DNA of 64,000 nucleotides from Phoenix dactylifera (GCF_009389715.1 NC_052404.1:8392745-8456744), one strand, 5' to 3'; counted from the stretch's first letter, positions 21,652 through 36,480 are shown. Numbers and translations: made by a program. The notes: a model not told the origin generated them from the letters alone.

Positions 21652-24600
21652 ATGGAGCGGTCTATGTTGGAATTTATCATGGACGCCCAGAGTGGCAGAG
21701 GCGAATCGATCTTTGCATCGATGAAATTTGCTGTTCTACCAATTGCAAAGGTCTTCACCATGTGTTTTATGGGATTTCTAATGGCCTCCAAGTATGTCAA
21801 CATTCTTCCTGCAAATGGCCGGAAGCTTCTTAATGGGGTGAGTTAAAGTTTATACAGCATCACATCACAAAGTTTATACCCCTAGCTTTTGCTTGTAAAA
21901 GGCTAAAAGCTTCATATTCATATGCCTTTTGTTTGCTAAGTGCATGTTTGGCATCACGTTCATTTCTTTTTAATTTTTTTTTTCAGAAACTGAGCAAAAA
22001 CATGTTTGGTATTACTGTTTTTATTTTCTATTTTTAAATTAATTTTAGTTATTTTTAGAAAAAAAAATGAAAGAACCTTTACTTTCATTATTTTCAAAAA
22101 CTATAAACTCATGTTTTTACCATCGTCTTCTCAAATCAATCCAACAATATTATCGATTCTGTCGTCAACACTTTGACTGTATAATGTTCAATCTTTATTG
22201 AATTGTAGAAAGGGTATGAAAGATGAATAAAGGGGATGAATTGTCCAAAATAGCTTTTCATTTATAATAGAAACTGGGAAAAGAAACTATTATAGGTATG
22301 AACTTGTCACTTTTAACTTCTGAACACGTGTGTTGCTTTCTGAGCAAGGGAAAAAATTAAAAGGGCACCGTGTTAGTTGCTTGTTAGCTTATATCCTTTT
22401 GCATTTTTCACAGAATTCTTGCAAAAATTATTGATTCCTTGTTCCTATTATTTGTTGCAGCTAGTTTTTTCTCTTCTTCTTCCTTGCTTGATATTCTCTC
22501 AACTTGGACGAGCAATCACTTTGCAAAAATTGGTAGAGTGGTAAGAGCTCTTCAGACTTTCTTTCCAACCTGTTGTTGGGACGCAAATAAGCTAGATATG
22601 CATGTGGAGTTGTTTGTCTGATATCCATATAATCATCATTGAACATATTGAGTGTAAACTCTTCCTTTTCATGTTTCTATTTTTTCAATTATGTAGCATT
22701 TTCACTTCTTGCTGAATATTGACTGCTTTACCACTTATGATGCAATGAGATCCGATGTGAATAATGCTCAGTAGACCCTATAGATTGGAGTCTTGGTGGC
22801 GAATATGATTCATATAGGCCATATTTGTAGGCCCATTTGGGTGATATCTAGTTTGTACATTTTTCTTTTTGGATTTTGACCTCTGGTACCTGATGCTTCC
22901 AAGGAACTTTTCAGGAGTCTTTTTCTTTTTGCCAGCAATTAAGGGTTTTCCTTGTGTCGAGTTATTTTCAAAATGTAAAATTTATTTGTCTCCCTGATCC
23001 TACATACATTGCTTAGATTTCATTTCAAAGTGTTCTCATATCACTTCCTGGCTTGCATTTTGGAGCATGAAAGTTTAAAACATATGGTTACTCTTATACT
23101 AGTATGGAGTGCATTCAGCCCATGCGAAGGAAAAACAGGCGGACTGGAGAAACTGATGCTGGAATACCCCTCGAAGGGAGGCCATGCAGTCCCAGTAATT
23201 TTCATGTTAAACATTTTGAGGTGTGAAGGGATTCATGGTTGTGCTGGACTCTCTTCTTGTGCGATAAGGGAAGTGCGAGGAAGGCCTCATAGTCCAGCAC
23301 GTGCGAGCTAGACTCTAGGGCTTTTCCATTATATATTAGACAATATAGAACAATGGTTCATCGTCACCTTCCTTATCACACAGGAAGGGAAGCCAGCATG
23401 TGCGAGTTACTCTCCAAGGCTTTCGCATTTATGCTAGATAATATAACACATTGATTCATTCACATTTTATGATATCGTAATTTGCACTTTTTTCTGATTT
23501 TTTTTTGAAACTAATTATAAATTCCTTGCTCACTTTCCAGTTGAAGATGGAAAAGATAGACACTAATATCTTTGTGCTTGCAGGTGGTTTATCCCTGTTA
23601 ATATCATTTTGGCAACAATATCAGGGTCGCTAGTAGGTCTAGTTGTTGCGTCGATTGTTCGACCCCCATACCCATACTTCAAGTTCACTATTATACATAT
23701 TGGTATTGGTAAGTTACCTTATAAGATTCTGTGCTAGTAGTTTTTCTACCTTTTACAATTCCCTTTTCTGAGAATTCTATTTTCATCTTACCCATGTGGC
23801 TGCATATATTATTTCTGGAAGTGCGATGATGCTTGTTTATTACATACTAGGATACATGCGCTGTAATGTGCATTAAGTTCATAAAACAAGACTTAATTGT
23901 AACTATGAGAAACTTGCCAAAATATCATATATCCATAAGAGGAATTATTATGGATAATGAAATTTTAGGTATAAATTAATGAAGCAATTATGTATTAATG
24001 GTTCCATAATTAATGGAATTTACTGCAAGAATGCAAATGAGATAGTAGAGAGGGCTTTACAAAGAAAAGATTAGTAGGGAGGATAAAGAGAAAATAAACT
24101 GAAAGGGGGATTGCTGTTACAGGTGGGTGTGAGATAGGATGGGGGAGCGCTGGTGCTAGGGAGGGGGGCATGCAGCAGGGTGGATGGAAGGAGGGGCCAG
24201 GGCAATTGATGCTGGAACAGCAGATACAGTGGTTATATAGTTATGGATGCATACCTTATGTTTGAACCTTGTATTTCAAATTGGTTTTATTTGTTTTTGT
24301 ACGCTTATATCTTGGAATGATGGTCAAAGCTTGTCAAGTTTCTGTTCATGGTTCCCATCTATGCTAGCTCTGTGTTTTGATCTGGGTTTTTGAGATGGAT
24401 GTGTAGAATTAATCTCTTTTTCTCCATATCTTGTTTTGATGCCTATTTCTTTAAATGGGAAATGGAACTTGTAAGCACCAGTATTGCTTTAATATCATCA
24501 TTATATTCTGCACTGTTGATGCCTATAAGTAAGTTGCTAGTTTTCTGAAAATTTTAATCTCATGCCAGTGCTTGTTGCGCTGTCAATGACTACATGAAAT

Positions 24601-27600
24601 CCCATGCTACTGATGCCTCACAACAAGCTGCTTCTGTAATGTATATCTGACGTGGTCTTGCATACAGGGAACATTGGAAATATACCTCTTGTTCTGATTG
24701 CAGCTCTGTGTCGAGACAAATCCAACCCTTTTGGTGACTCCAGCAAGTGTAGCCAAGATGGAAATGCTTACATCTCTTTTGGTCAGTGGGTAGGTTTTGG
24801 TACTTATGCTTGTTACAAGTTCCATGGTTCATATACTAATATTTGTGATGTTGATTATGGAGGATTAGAGACAGTCTCAGACCTCAGAGTAATTATTAGG
24901 AATTTCAAATTAACTCCATATTTTTTTATTATTTGTTTATAAAATGTAAAAACAACCATTTGTAGAAACTGCTTTTATATTTATTGTCAACATTCAATCA
25001 GTCATGCACATGCAACGCACCATCTTGAATAAAGCAAACACATAAGCTGTTTTGTGATTGTTTTAGTGCCCAGTTCACTAGAAAGTGTCAAAACTGATAA
25101 GATACATCCCTTTATGTTTGTCTGATTGTCTCTATTCAAAGCATTACCAAATTTCCATGAGGAAAACAAGGTCGATTATCAATTGGAAATGCCATCATTT
25201 TGGTTGTTACCATTTTATTTTTTGGTTATACAGTTATTTGAATTGTTAAAACCTATAAATTCATTTTTGGCAGGTTGGCGCAATCATTCTGTACACATAT
25301 GTGTTTCAGATGCTTGCACCACCACCTGGTGAAACCTTTGATGGCATTGAAGAGGAGAAGCTTCCAACTAAGAACCCTGTGAACAATGCTGCACCTGAAC
25401 AAGTGTCTTTGCTAACTTCTGAAGAGCCTGGAACAATAGGGCTGGAATCTTCAAAACGAGGAAAAGTAGGAATCAAACTTTTCTGTGCTATTATGTCTAT
25501 ACTTCTCATTATTTCTTGTGGGAATGGCTACCAGAAAAGAAAAATTAAACCAGAGCTTTTTCTTTTATTCATTTTATGTGCTGGTTGTTGTAAATAAGCT
25601 ATAATCCAAAAATTGGAATTGTACCTGCAACTGCACGGAAAAATGGCATTCATTTGCTGTATATTGTTTACAAAAATCATAAATGGAAATCCTCTACAAA
25701 TTTTTTTTTGAGAAACACTTTCAGATCATCTCACTGTTATAGGAAGTGTTGAAATAACTTTCATGCTGTAGGTTAAATTTTTTTTCCCCCCATCAAATGA
25801 CGCATGATAGAATTGTGATTCTGACTGTAGATATTAGGTTCTTAGAGGTCTTTCAAAATTTACTAGCTATAATTAGAGGTGAATGCTCTTTCTGGAATTT
25901 ACTTTAAAAGATTGTTTTGGTCTGTCTCAGTTCATGATGTTTAGTTTTCTTCTAATAAGCCTTGCTTTGCACTGTATATCCCTTTAATCTACAAACTGAA
26001 TATTTGGTAGATCTCATTTATAGTAAGCGTCTTGGAACTTTCTTTTAATTCTCTCTAGAATGTACAGATACATACACATGCCTATACATTATATGCATGC
26101 ATGTATACCTATATGATATATATATGTACATATGTACTTTATGAACGATTGAATTTTAATATCGTTATACTAATTTTATAGTTGTTTCCTCTGAGCATAT
26201 ATCCACCAGCATTTAGTACATTAAGTAAATACATCATGTATATGAAGATAATAAATGTAGCATTAAATTTATTGTCATGCTCATAGATAAATGATTAAGG
26301 ATGGATGAATAAATTTTAGTCGAACTCAAGTGCACTTTGTTACCACTTTGGCTGCCACAATTTCAAAATGGATGCTTCATTTGCTCTATTTTCCTTCTTC
26401 TGCGTGCAATGTTTAGAAATTTATGCTACATGGTTTGATAGATCTTCAGATTTCATGATCAAAATAGGTAATTTACAGTTGTCTTACTAGAGTTTCTTCA
26501 GAAGATCAGTTGTCCTGAAAAAAGAAGATTTAGCGGTTCTTGTCCGAAACTAGTTGTTTTCTCAGCTGACTAACTGCAATGATCCAACCAGTTATCTGGT
26601 CATTTATTGGCTGATGAATTTTGGAACCAAAGCTGCCACGTTATGTGTCTGCACACTTTATTTAGAAGCTTTTATTGAATATTTAGGCTATGAAGCATGA
26701 ATTTTTGGAAATGGCAACATATACTGAGAATTTCATATGTTAATTGTTGATTTTTTGGAGGTTTAGGTTACATTCTTATCATAATGTTTCATTCAATTGG
26801 ATTAATTAAATTAAAAAAAATGTAACTTAAAATGTATGCTGATGTAACAAAACTTATGCCATAGGTGTGTATGCGTATATAGATTTTTATTTGCAGTTGT
26901 AGTAATGCGATACTAATTACGATATCACTTCAGATGCACTTTGAAGTTTACATCCCAGTTTTTTTAAAATGGCTGCCTCCCTGCCTTAGTTTGTTGTCCA
27001 GCTTTGCTCTTTAATGGATTTGTTTGTCTTACCAAAACATGGAATTGTTTTTATTATTTGGAATCTATGGTGATATTGAAAGAATCGACTTAAAAGCTGT
27101 TCCCACTGTAATACTTGTTTCTCTTTGTTTTATTACAAAGAGATTTCAGTTTTTACAAAACTTATGTTTTAGGTTGTCTGTAACTTTTTGAAAGCATAAT
27201 TTACTGAAGTAAACAATGACCAGGCTGAGAGAGGTTACTCAGATCTATTATACATGTTCTTGTCCAGGATATACGTAAAAACATAAAAAAAAAAATAAAG
27301 AATGCATTTAAGTACAGCACATTAGGCATATATGTGTTGTAGTATGATATTGTAGGGCAATGTTTGAAATACTGTAGTACAGGGGTGTACTGGTTGTCCT
27401 GGTGTGGTACATTTTGCAGTATATGCCCCCAAATCTACTCATGATTTATTGTTGTCTCTGTACGCGGTATGGTACAGTCTCAGTATGCCCCTTGATACAC
27501 CTCATCATGGGAAGTATTGTACTGTGGTACGGTCAGTTTTGCAACCCTGCTGTGGAGTGGGCTTCTTTGTTTTATTCCTTTGTTACTGGTGCATATCGGA

Positions 27601-30600
27601 TTTTGCAGATATGAATCTCCCATATGTATTTGTAATACTAGGTTTTAGTTGTGCATTATATTGGGGGCAATGCAAATTGTCATTTCAGTAATAATCCTAC
27701 TGGAATTAGAATCAGCCTCACAATGTTGTATGTGAACTTTCTTAAGATGTATGCCGTGGGAAAATTGTCCATGTGATATTAAAATGTTTTTTTTTATTTA
27801 GAATGCTGCTAGATCAATCATAAACATGGCTCTGCAGTTACTGAACTTTGCTTATAATATGATGTATAAACATTAAAATCATAATTATTCTGAAGAGTAG
27901 TTAAGGGGCAAAGGACAGATCCTTAATGGTTACTTTATGGATGTCATATTATTTTGTTTGGGTTTTGGATAGATGATTTTTTCTGAAATTGTTTTTGGAA
28001 CTGTGTTTGGCTAAATGTTTTCTGATGTTCTTCTTGATGCAGCTAATCAACCTGTTATGGTATTTTGTTGAAAGATTGAAGTTAAAGCAAATTTTTCAGC
28101 CCCCAATTATTGCTTCTGTAAGTATATTCATTTTGTATTTTTATATATATGGTGTGTCCAGTACTTAACATTTTGAAACCTCCATGGTATTGAGTACCTG
28201 TTTAAATAGTCTGAAATCTGAATGATATGTTAGGAATTAGGTTCTAGTATATTGCTTAGAATGACTGATGTGTACCAGCTTACTTGAGCTGGCTCAGATT
28301 CCTAACACATACATGACAATCCATTATAAATGATAAGCCTAACTTTAGATCATAATGCATCAGCTTTTTAGTTTGATTTGGTAATTTCAAGAAAGTTAAA
28401 ATATTCAGTTTATTGAAAAACTGTCCTGATAGGGCAACTAACTTTTGTTCATATGCTTGCAACAGATACTGGCAATCAGCATTGGTACAGTACCATTTTT
28501 AAAGCACTTCATCCTCATGGATGATGCTCCGCTCTTCTTCTTCACTGACAGCTGTCTCATTCTTGGGTATTATTCTACACGGGCCTTTCATTTTTCATTT
28601 TTCTTTTTTTTAAAAAAAATAAAGTCATGCGACCTGTTCTGCTAGTATATATACTTGCTTACAAATTATTTTACATTCTTAATGCATTGAAGAACTCCAT
28701 TATAATGAATAGTAATTCTGATTGGTTTGATGAACAGCGATGATTTTTTTCACTTGGAAAAATGCCATTATCATTGTATCATTGTTCACAAAACAATAAA
28801 ATTGATCTTCTTGGATGAACATTAGGGGTTTGTTTTGAAAATGCAGTTGTGTTTCTTGGCTTTTCATGAGTCCTCTCCTGTCTTGGAAGAATAAGAGAGA
28901 ACAATGTAAGGTCGGATGTTGTCAGTCTGTCAAGTATTGTTCAATGATAAAGGGTAGAGGCTTATCTTTAATTATATTGTCCTTATTAGCGGCGAAGTTG
29001 CGCACTACAAGTCTCATGCAAATGACAAATACACATGGAATATTTGAATGTATATATGTATATGTATATGTGTACATGCCTTGTTTTTGTGGGGAAAATA
29101 TTTGGAGGATGTTGTTATATATTTATGCATGTATATACGTGCTATGCTAGTCTGTTCCAAGATATGTCATTCAGTGATGCCACAGTGCTGGAAACATGTG
29201 GAATTGACGGCGAGCACCTTTTGTGAAACATGTTCAGGACTGGAATGGTCTACAGCAAGACTAAATTTTCTTCCAGTCGCTTCTTGGGATGTTTGTTAAT
29301 TGCCCAAGCTCATAGATAAGTTATTTGGGTGCTCGGGGCAGCACCTGGTGAAGTGATTATGGAAATCAAAGTTTTTCCCCCCTTGTTTGCTTGATGGAAT
29401 GCATTGGTAGGTTGATCTATAAGGAGTGCTGTTAGGTAATTTGGTGTATATTTTCACATAACCAAGGCAATGCATGCAATGAAATTACAGAAGAAATATG
29501 AAATGAAATTACATAGGAATCATGGGCACAGAAAATTCTGATGAAGGTTTATCCTGCATTGGAATACTGTGTTTTCAGCACCTATTCACTCTTCCATTTT
29601 ACATATAGTTATGTTTGTTTGACTATCATCTTTTGAACTTGTGAACATATAGTTGCTCTCCTCGCATTTTTTTTTTGAGTTTTCTATTTTTGGAGAGTGA
29701 GACTATAAAATCCGAAAAACTTTTACCCAGATGCTCATGTCAATTATGAATGCTCGTATAGTGGTTATTGAAATGTGATGTGCTTTGCTGCATATTTTCT
29801 GTACCAAGAATGTTTTTGTTGCTGTTGTTGTTAGTTATTTTGGTGCATGGTTTGCCTTTTCTTTTGGAAGTACTTTCTTTTATTGTTAAGTGAACGACAT
29901 GGGTTTTTTGATGATCCTTGAAATTTCTCAGTTTCTTCATATTCACTGAGCTTTACAATTCATGCCTTTTGTTAGGGAAGCGATGATTCCTTGCATTTTG
30001 CTTGCTTTGGGTGGTAATCTTGTTGATGGTAAGTCTTCTATTACACTTTGTTTAGTATTATTTTCTTACTTTTGAATCTTGCATCAACCCGATATTTATA
30101 TTTATAATGCTGCACATCATAATATTTCGTGGTCACTGATAAATTACTCCATTCTAGAACCTTGCTTGGTCTTGCATGCATGCAATTCTAACAACGTAAT
30201 TATGAGTGAGTGAGAAAATGTGGCTTAGAGGTTTGATGTGCCATGATGTTTGTTATATTCTATATGACTACTTTGTACAAAAGTAAACTATCTATATATA
30301 CTATACAACTCTGCTCAACTAAGCCTTAATCCTAGACCAGTTTGGGTCGGCTATATAAATTCTTTTCCTGCACTCCGCACAGTTTAGGGCCATACCTTCT
30401 GAAAGCTGTTGAAATATCAAGTCATTCCTTACCAGTTTATCTTATGTGATTTCTGGTGTTCATCTCTCTCTTCATTCTTTCTATATGTATCAAATCACTT
30501 CTTCATACTGGTGCATTCTTTGGCCTACGTTGTACATATCGAAACCATTTAAGACGTCCTCTCAATTTGCTTTCAACTGGTGTTACTTCCATCAATTGAC

Positions 30601-33600
30601 AGTTTTTTATTCTATCTTTTCTAGTATTGCTACACACCCATCTCAACATTCTCATTTTGGCCCCATTTGTTGTGTGCACATGTTGTTTTCTTTACTCAGC
30701 ATTTTGTGCTGTAAAATATAGTTGGTCATATGGCTATCCTTCAAAATTTTCTGACAACTTGGCAGGCATCCCACGCTCACATAATATTCTAGTTGCAGTT
30801 CTCCATTTCTTCCAAACTGCATTAATCTTGTGATAAAATTCTTTTCAATCTCCTCTTCCTTACGAGTAATTGTTCTTAAATACTGAAAATGATCACTCTC
30901 AGGAACTTCATGATTTTTAATTTTCACTCCATTTTCATCTTTATTTCAAATTTTACCGAAATTGCTTTCTGTGTACTCTGTCTTGGTGTCAACAAAACTA
31001 ACAATGGTGCCACCATCATTAGCATGAGGAAGGCTGTTTAAAGACCGTTGGAGTCCTCTCTACACTCCCTTACCCTCTAGCAGCCATGGCTGATGCTTCG
31101 GTTAGGCGTTGCTAGAGATTGGACTACCTCCCTGGAGTCTGATCGATCAACTCGTCATCGTCGTCGGGCCCATGGGAATCCATGGCGGTGTTGGAGTATG
31201 ATGGAAGAAAAGGGGACCAAGTTGGTGAAGCCGTAGTTAGTAATCTCCCTTCCTCTTTCCCACTATGTTTTCAAGCCAGATGGGGCCTAGTTTGGCCTAA
31301 AACATGGTGGCGTGGCTCGGCCTGGCCTGCTTCCAGCCTTTTCCTTTGAGAAATCGTATGAATCTAAGAAAAGTTAATCAGATTTTAGGAAATCAATTTG
31401 CTTTCATGATAGGATGGTCAAGCGAAGTGGGTTCAAGCATATTATAGTCCCCAAAGTGGCCTTTGATGTAACTATTTTACGTCTTGTGGTGTCAAACATG
31501 TTCCAAATTTTTGTTCCTCTTCTCTCCCGCCGTGAGGTTCTCTTGGGTTAGAGTGCGGGCAGCATAGGTCTTGGCTTGCAGCACATTGAATCTTGTTCCT
31601 GCTCTACATTGAGCTTTTAAGGTTATTTTCTTTCATTTACAGTCTCGTTCTTGTTATAATTCTTGCAATATGTGCTACATGCACACCTTAGGCCCAGTGG
31701 CAGAGTCAGGATTTTAGTTGAGGGGGAACAAAAATAGGCAACTACTGATCAGTATGTATATTTAACAGTCAAACAACTTGTCCTTGATTAAATGTGAAAG
31801 CAAAATTTTGCCAACATGAAGCACCGCTCTGAGTAGAGTGCATGCAAGAGGAAGGGAATGCTAGATAACAAATATAGTTTATTTGTAAGGCCTGGTATGA
31901 GCTAATCCATGTGGCCTTTGTCTAACATCAGTCTATAGGAATTGATGGCCGTTGAAAGAAATTACAGCTTACATTCAAGGACAAATTATCTTATTGTTCT
32001 GTAGACTAATCTAACTTGACGCACAACAAACAAACAAATCAACAAACAAATTGTATGTAACAGGTACATTTACAAAAGAAAAATTAGTAGCCGTTTTAGA
32101 AAACTAATAGTAAACTGCGAAGCAAAGTCATCAAGATATACGAACTTGTTTAGATGTCTTAGGTGAATAGAATTGAAAAAGACACTGATTGGATAAAATA
32201 AAAGACAGTGAAAGCTTTTGGCATGAGAGTTATGTAAAATTATGTAGAACATAAATCTTAGACTTGAATGTGTTTGATTTTAGTACATATTAGTATAGAT
32301 AGGAAAGTATTGGGGCATGGTTATGCACCCGTGCATGTCCATTCAGGTGTGGGCATGTAGGTTGGGTGTGCATGTGCATTGTGTATATTAAGTAGCAATT
32401 ACTTTGACTGGACTTATTCACCTAATATTTTCCCTTGAATGTATACCTGCTTTTCCAGATTATCAAGCATTTCTTTTGTATAATTCATCTTTCTGATCTG
32501 CATTTATTTCTCTCTCTGCTTTTTCCCATTACAATACACTATGTTGATGCACCTATTACGTGTACCAAGGGCTTTCTTAAAATTTGCTTGATTATTTCAA
32601 AGAACCTTAACTTCAGCATTGTATTTCTATATGATAGTCTAAGATAATTTTTGTATATGCAACTGGAATTTATCGAGCAGCATAATTTTAGTGTATGCTG
32701 TTATTTTTAGACAAAATCCTTTATTGTCAGATGAGACCTGTCATCATAACAGAACATATGAGATGCCTACCCTAATAGAAAGTATGAGATAATGGCAAAA
32801 TTCAAGCTTTGGTGATTAATGGTTGCCAGTGAGCACGCGCACACACAAAAAAGAAAAGCCTACTTGCATGGGTGGTAGTGCCAAAAAGGAGGAATGTTGC
32901 AGGAATTACTTACCGAGAGCTAAATTTGTACTACTTACTGATAAATATGGCAGATTACACCTTGTCTACTCTCTGGACAGCAGTGTCCACTGTGCTGAAC
33001 ATGGCAAATTTTCATAGCGGGCGGTTCTTCCATTGAATGTGAAACTTTGTGCACTTAATCTCACAACGTAAATGTGAGATTTCATTTTCGTTTTCATTGC
33101 CTTCCAGGTCCAGGTGCAGGGAGTAAAAAGCTTGGATTTCGAACAATGGTTGCCATCATATTTGGGCGGTTGGTCTTTGTTCCTCTGGCAGGGCTTGGCA
33201 TTGTCACTATGGCTGACAAGCTTGGATTCATCCCTAAGGGTGACAAGATGTTCAAATTTGTTCTTCTACTGCAGCATTCAATGCCTACTTCTGTGCTATC
33301 TGGTATTATACCTTACCATGAAGCTTTACTATTTGGTGACTGGAAACTTCTTTTGAATTGTAGCGTAGCAAAAATTGGTGATATCTTTTCCTGTGCATCA
33401 AGCTAATAATGATGGGGGTAAAAGATGCTACTAATACTGGGGGCCTGATTTTGTTGAAAGCTCTAGCTTATCAGATTCTATAGTTCCATTTGTTCTTGAG
33501 ACCTTTTGTTCCGTTGGTTATTAGGAGAAAAGATGTGCATTTCTATGTTTGGATGTGGAATAGCTTACCGGGGTGGACAGATTTAACTATTTATAATCAC

Positions 33601-34096
33601 TCTATAACCAGTTAACTAGTGAATAAAGTTATTGATTGTTTGGTTGGGTAAGGTGAGAGATGGTAAAAAGTAATGGTACAAATGGAAGAAAAATAGAGAG
33701 TGGAGGGGATGCTGGCCTGGTTAACTTTATTTCACCCTCGTGAAATAAAATTATCCAGCTGGGGTATCTTTTTCACCCATTGACTGCATAACTTTATCCA
33801 TCACATTTTTGCTCCTATTTTGCTGGTTAAACTGATAACTTCTTCTCGTCCATCATTTAACCAGCAACTAAACCATCTTATTAAAATTCAAAATCATGTT
33901 TACTACTTATTTTGTTAATGTAAATAACATTTAAAGGCAGAGTTGAGCAAATTGTGTATTTCTGTTGGTTACAGGTGCGGTGGCTAATTTACGAGGCTGC
34001 GGAAAGGAAGCAGCTGCTGTTCTATTTTGGGTTCATATTTTTGCTATTTTCTCCATGGCTGGATGGATTGTTCTTTATCTAGGCATACTTTTCTAA
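21652..34096 (+). CDS. PILS6: PIN-LIKES (PILS) auxin carrier, PILS2/PILS6 type, 10 coding exons
   Basis: An ER-membrane carrier of the auxin efflux carrier family that controls auxin availability in the cell. Exons: 21652-21837, 22461-22540, 23584-23708, 24668-24789, 25274-25465, 28043-28117, 28466-28566, 29976-30028, 33108-33302, 33975-34096. Total 1251 nt, 416 aa, all phases consistent. The order is about five N-terminal TM segments (through exon 5 start), a hydrophilic loop of about 50 residues (186-235), then about five C-terminal TM segments. Diagnostic stretches include SLLLPCLIFSQL (exon 2), VRPPYPYFKFTI (exon 3), NIGNIPLV..ALC (exon 4), FFFTDSCLILG (exon 7), LLLQHSMPTSVLSGAVANLRG (exons 9-10) and VHIFAIFSMAGW (exon 10). 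The match to the PILS2/6 clade is from memory, so the exact paralogue is uncertain. Introns 5 and 8 are 2.6 and 3.1 kb; intron 8 carries an antisense LINE fragment. Confidence 0.95.
23294..23475. repeat. imperfect tandem repeat, period about 99 bp
   Basis: CCAGCAYGTGCGAG starts at 23294 and 23393. Each is followed by CTCYA.GGCTTT.CATT, then TAGAYAATATA, then RTTCATYSTCAC. It lies in PILS intron 2. Confidence 0.7.
30300..31005 (-). mobile_element. RTE-type LINE reverse-transcriptase 3' fragment (pseudogene), antisense in PILS intron 8
   Basis: Read on the minus strand from about 31000, the frames give TKTEY, then EVPESDHFQYLRTI, then EIEKNF, then (after shifts) GMPAKL and TRKDRIKN, then LRGRLKWFRYVQRRP, and near the end an ADPN-like motif. 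This is the order of conserved blocks in the C-terminal part of RTE/BovB-like plant LINE ORFs. Several stops and frameshifts break it, so it is inactive. Its 5' part is missing. Confidence 0.8.
31685..32060. mobile_element. possible dispersed repeat in PILS intron 8
   Basis: Starts with AGTGGCAGAGTCAGGATTTT and then a GGGGG run, a block seen at the edge of many dispersed repeats in plants. The far boundary is unclear and no coding remnant was seen. Confidence 0.3.
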
Positions 34097-36480
34097 AGGC
34101 CTAGTCCGTCATCGCCACGGCACAGCTCAAATCCTTTCCTTTTCTCCAATCATTCCATTCCATCATCGCCATTGGGAAAGTGGATGCGATCACAAGTACA
34201 TCACTCCATTCTTTTTCTTGCACAGTTGATGCTTTTTTTTTTTTGGGGGGGGGGTAGAAGGGTTTCCTAATTTTCTGCATGTCTCTTGCGTTCATTTATT
34301 GTGTAAATATTTATTTGGACATACGTTCTGGCGGGGTCTGGTGATTATTTAATAGGTGATATCATTTTGCTACAACAATTGCAATGTTGTATCAGGTGAG
34401 TGATGGCAAATAATAGAGGTAGAGAAGTCGGTTGATGGCTTTCTGGTTGAGTCCCATGAAGAGGCGCCTTGTCCATTGAAGGACAGTTCAGATGGAGGCC
34501 ATGCTGATCTCGCTGTCAGAGGAACTGAAGTTCATGGCTGCGAAAGGAGAAAGAGGCCACAGGTTTGAGTTAGAACAGCTGTGCAATGGAAGTGTATGGA
34601 AGTGTCTCTGTCAACATTTGGCTTCAATCATGCAATGAGAAACAAAGTTATTTGGACAATATATTTTGTGTTTGGAAATATTATGTTATTTAACTTTTAT
34701 TATGTTTTAATGATGCCGCCTTGTGGTCCTTCTCGTCCATACCCTCGCTGTTCTGTACGTCTGTTTGGTGTCTCCACGAATCTTTCCTTGCCATCTTCCC
34801 ACTTCAGTTTGGACTGACTTTTCTCAAGCACGGAACAATTCCTACACACCGAAACTCTAGAGAAACGTTGAAAATTAAATTTTTTGATTCTCTTCTATTT
34901 CAGTATAAATGTAGTTTTTAATTATTAGATACTTCTTGTGCACTCAAAGTGTATAATTGTTAAAAAAAAGTATATTTTAAAACTTGTATTGGTCAACCTG
35001 TATGAGAAAGGGAACTTTGTATCAAAATTATTTGATTATTGATTTTTTACAACAGTATATAGTTCCTTTTCTAGAGTGATGCATTCATTGGTTTATATAC
35101 GATTTTAATATAGTATAATACATACATTGGGAGCCATCCAAGAGCCCAAGTGCAAAACCATCGAGACGCTTAAATTTCTATGGTTCTATAAAAGTAAATC
35201 CAATCTTTTTCTATGAAATCAATATTTAAATGATTTTTAATGTGAAGTAAAATAGAAAACGGTGTTTGTAAAAAACAAATCATGAATCATATTACTACTT
35301 TGGAGAGTTCAGAATGAGGACTTGAATGTTGCGTGCTTCTCTCTGACGAGTCACCCTATAGAATAAATGTAAAAGGAGAAAAAAGTTTTGAATGTTGAGA
35401 TGAATAAACCATGCACCTTGCACCAAAATTTAGGTTGCCGCTTGGCATTATGTCATCTTTTTCTAAAAAATATTTGAAAACAGAAATTTATTTTTATTTT
35501 TTTAACTTTTTGATAATAGAAAAATATATTTAATTTTTTAGTTTTTATTTTTTATAAATAGGAGCATGGCCGGTGACGAGAAAGAGAAAATAAAGTTTGA
35601 TATCCAATCATGATAGGGGTGAGGCCGATAACGAGACGGGAGATATGGTCAGAGATAAAAGATAGCTAGGCATTAGACGAAAAGATGGCCCATGAATCTT
35701 GAAGAGTCGGTGTGTTTGGACGGAGGCGACGGAGTTGAAAACGGTGAAAATCTACTTTCAAAAAAATTTTAATTAAATTTTTTTATTTTTCAAAATAAAA
35801 AATAATTTAAAAAATAAAAAATAGAAATATGATAATCAAATATATTTTCTGTGTTAGATACCATTTTTTTATTTTTTTCAAAACTCCTAAGTAACAATTT
35901 TTTTTAATCAGTGGACATAAGTCGAAGGTCAGACCTGATAAAAAGATGGGTTTTTTAATAAATATCCTCCTAAATTGATATCTGCATATATACCTTTATA
36001 AAACACTTGTTTTGCTATTCTATTCTTTTTTATCCTTACTTTTGTATATATACTTACACCATCTAATGCCGTTAAAAAAATAATAGTTTTAAATTAAAAT
36101 GACTAAAATATTTTTAATAGATAGATGTATAAAAAAATATTTATAAGGCAATCGCGATGGAAGACAAAAAAATAATTTTAAAATTATATTTTATTTTTAA
36201 TTAAAATAAATATGATTTTTATTATCAGTGTTAAAAGGACTGTTATATCAAGAGTATTTATAAAAATAGTATTTTATGGGAATACAGAATTAAATATAAA
36301 TTTGGAGAGAATATTCACCTAAATTTAAATTTCAGAAAGATATTCATTAAAAAAACCCAAAAAATCTCCGCCCCCGACTTGCGACCGCGTACGGCGAATC
36401 GTCTCCGGGGTCCGCACTCCCAAACGCATTTAAATCTCAGCAAATAAATAAAAAGAAACTAAATTGACAAGGAGGTAAAC
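34097..36480. other. PILS 3' UTR and intergenic spacer to ATM3
   Basis: 34097 to about 34930 is likely the PILS 3' UTR; it contains a T12G10 homopolymer junction at 34233-34254. From 35270 the DNA is AT-rich and repeat-like. 35947-36357 is a TIR element. 36360-36480 is GC-richer and begins the ATM3 promoter. Confidence 0.55.
35947..36357. mobile_element. MITE-like inverted-repeat element
   Basis: The left end GGGTTTTTTAATAAATATC pairs with the right end GATATTCATTAAAAAAACCC, with further matching (CCTAAATT) inside. The interior is AT-rich and non-coding, about 410 bp. No clear target-site duplication was found, so the superfamily is open. Confidence 0.6.

Noticed and set aside
21935-22330. 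Possible MITE sharing GTTTGGCAT-like starts with 35430-35900
   Set aside because: Similarity is limited to short AT-rich words; no matching inverted ends or target duplication could be fixed.
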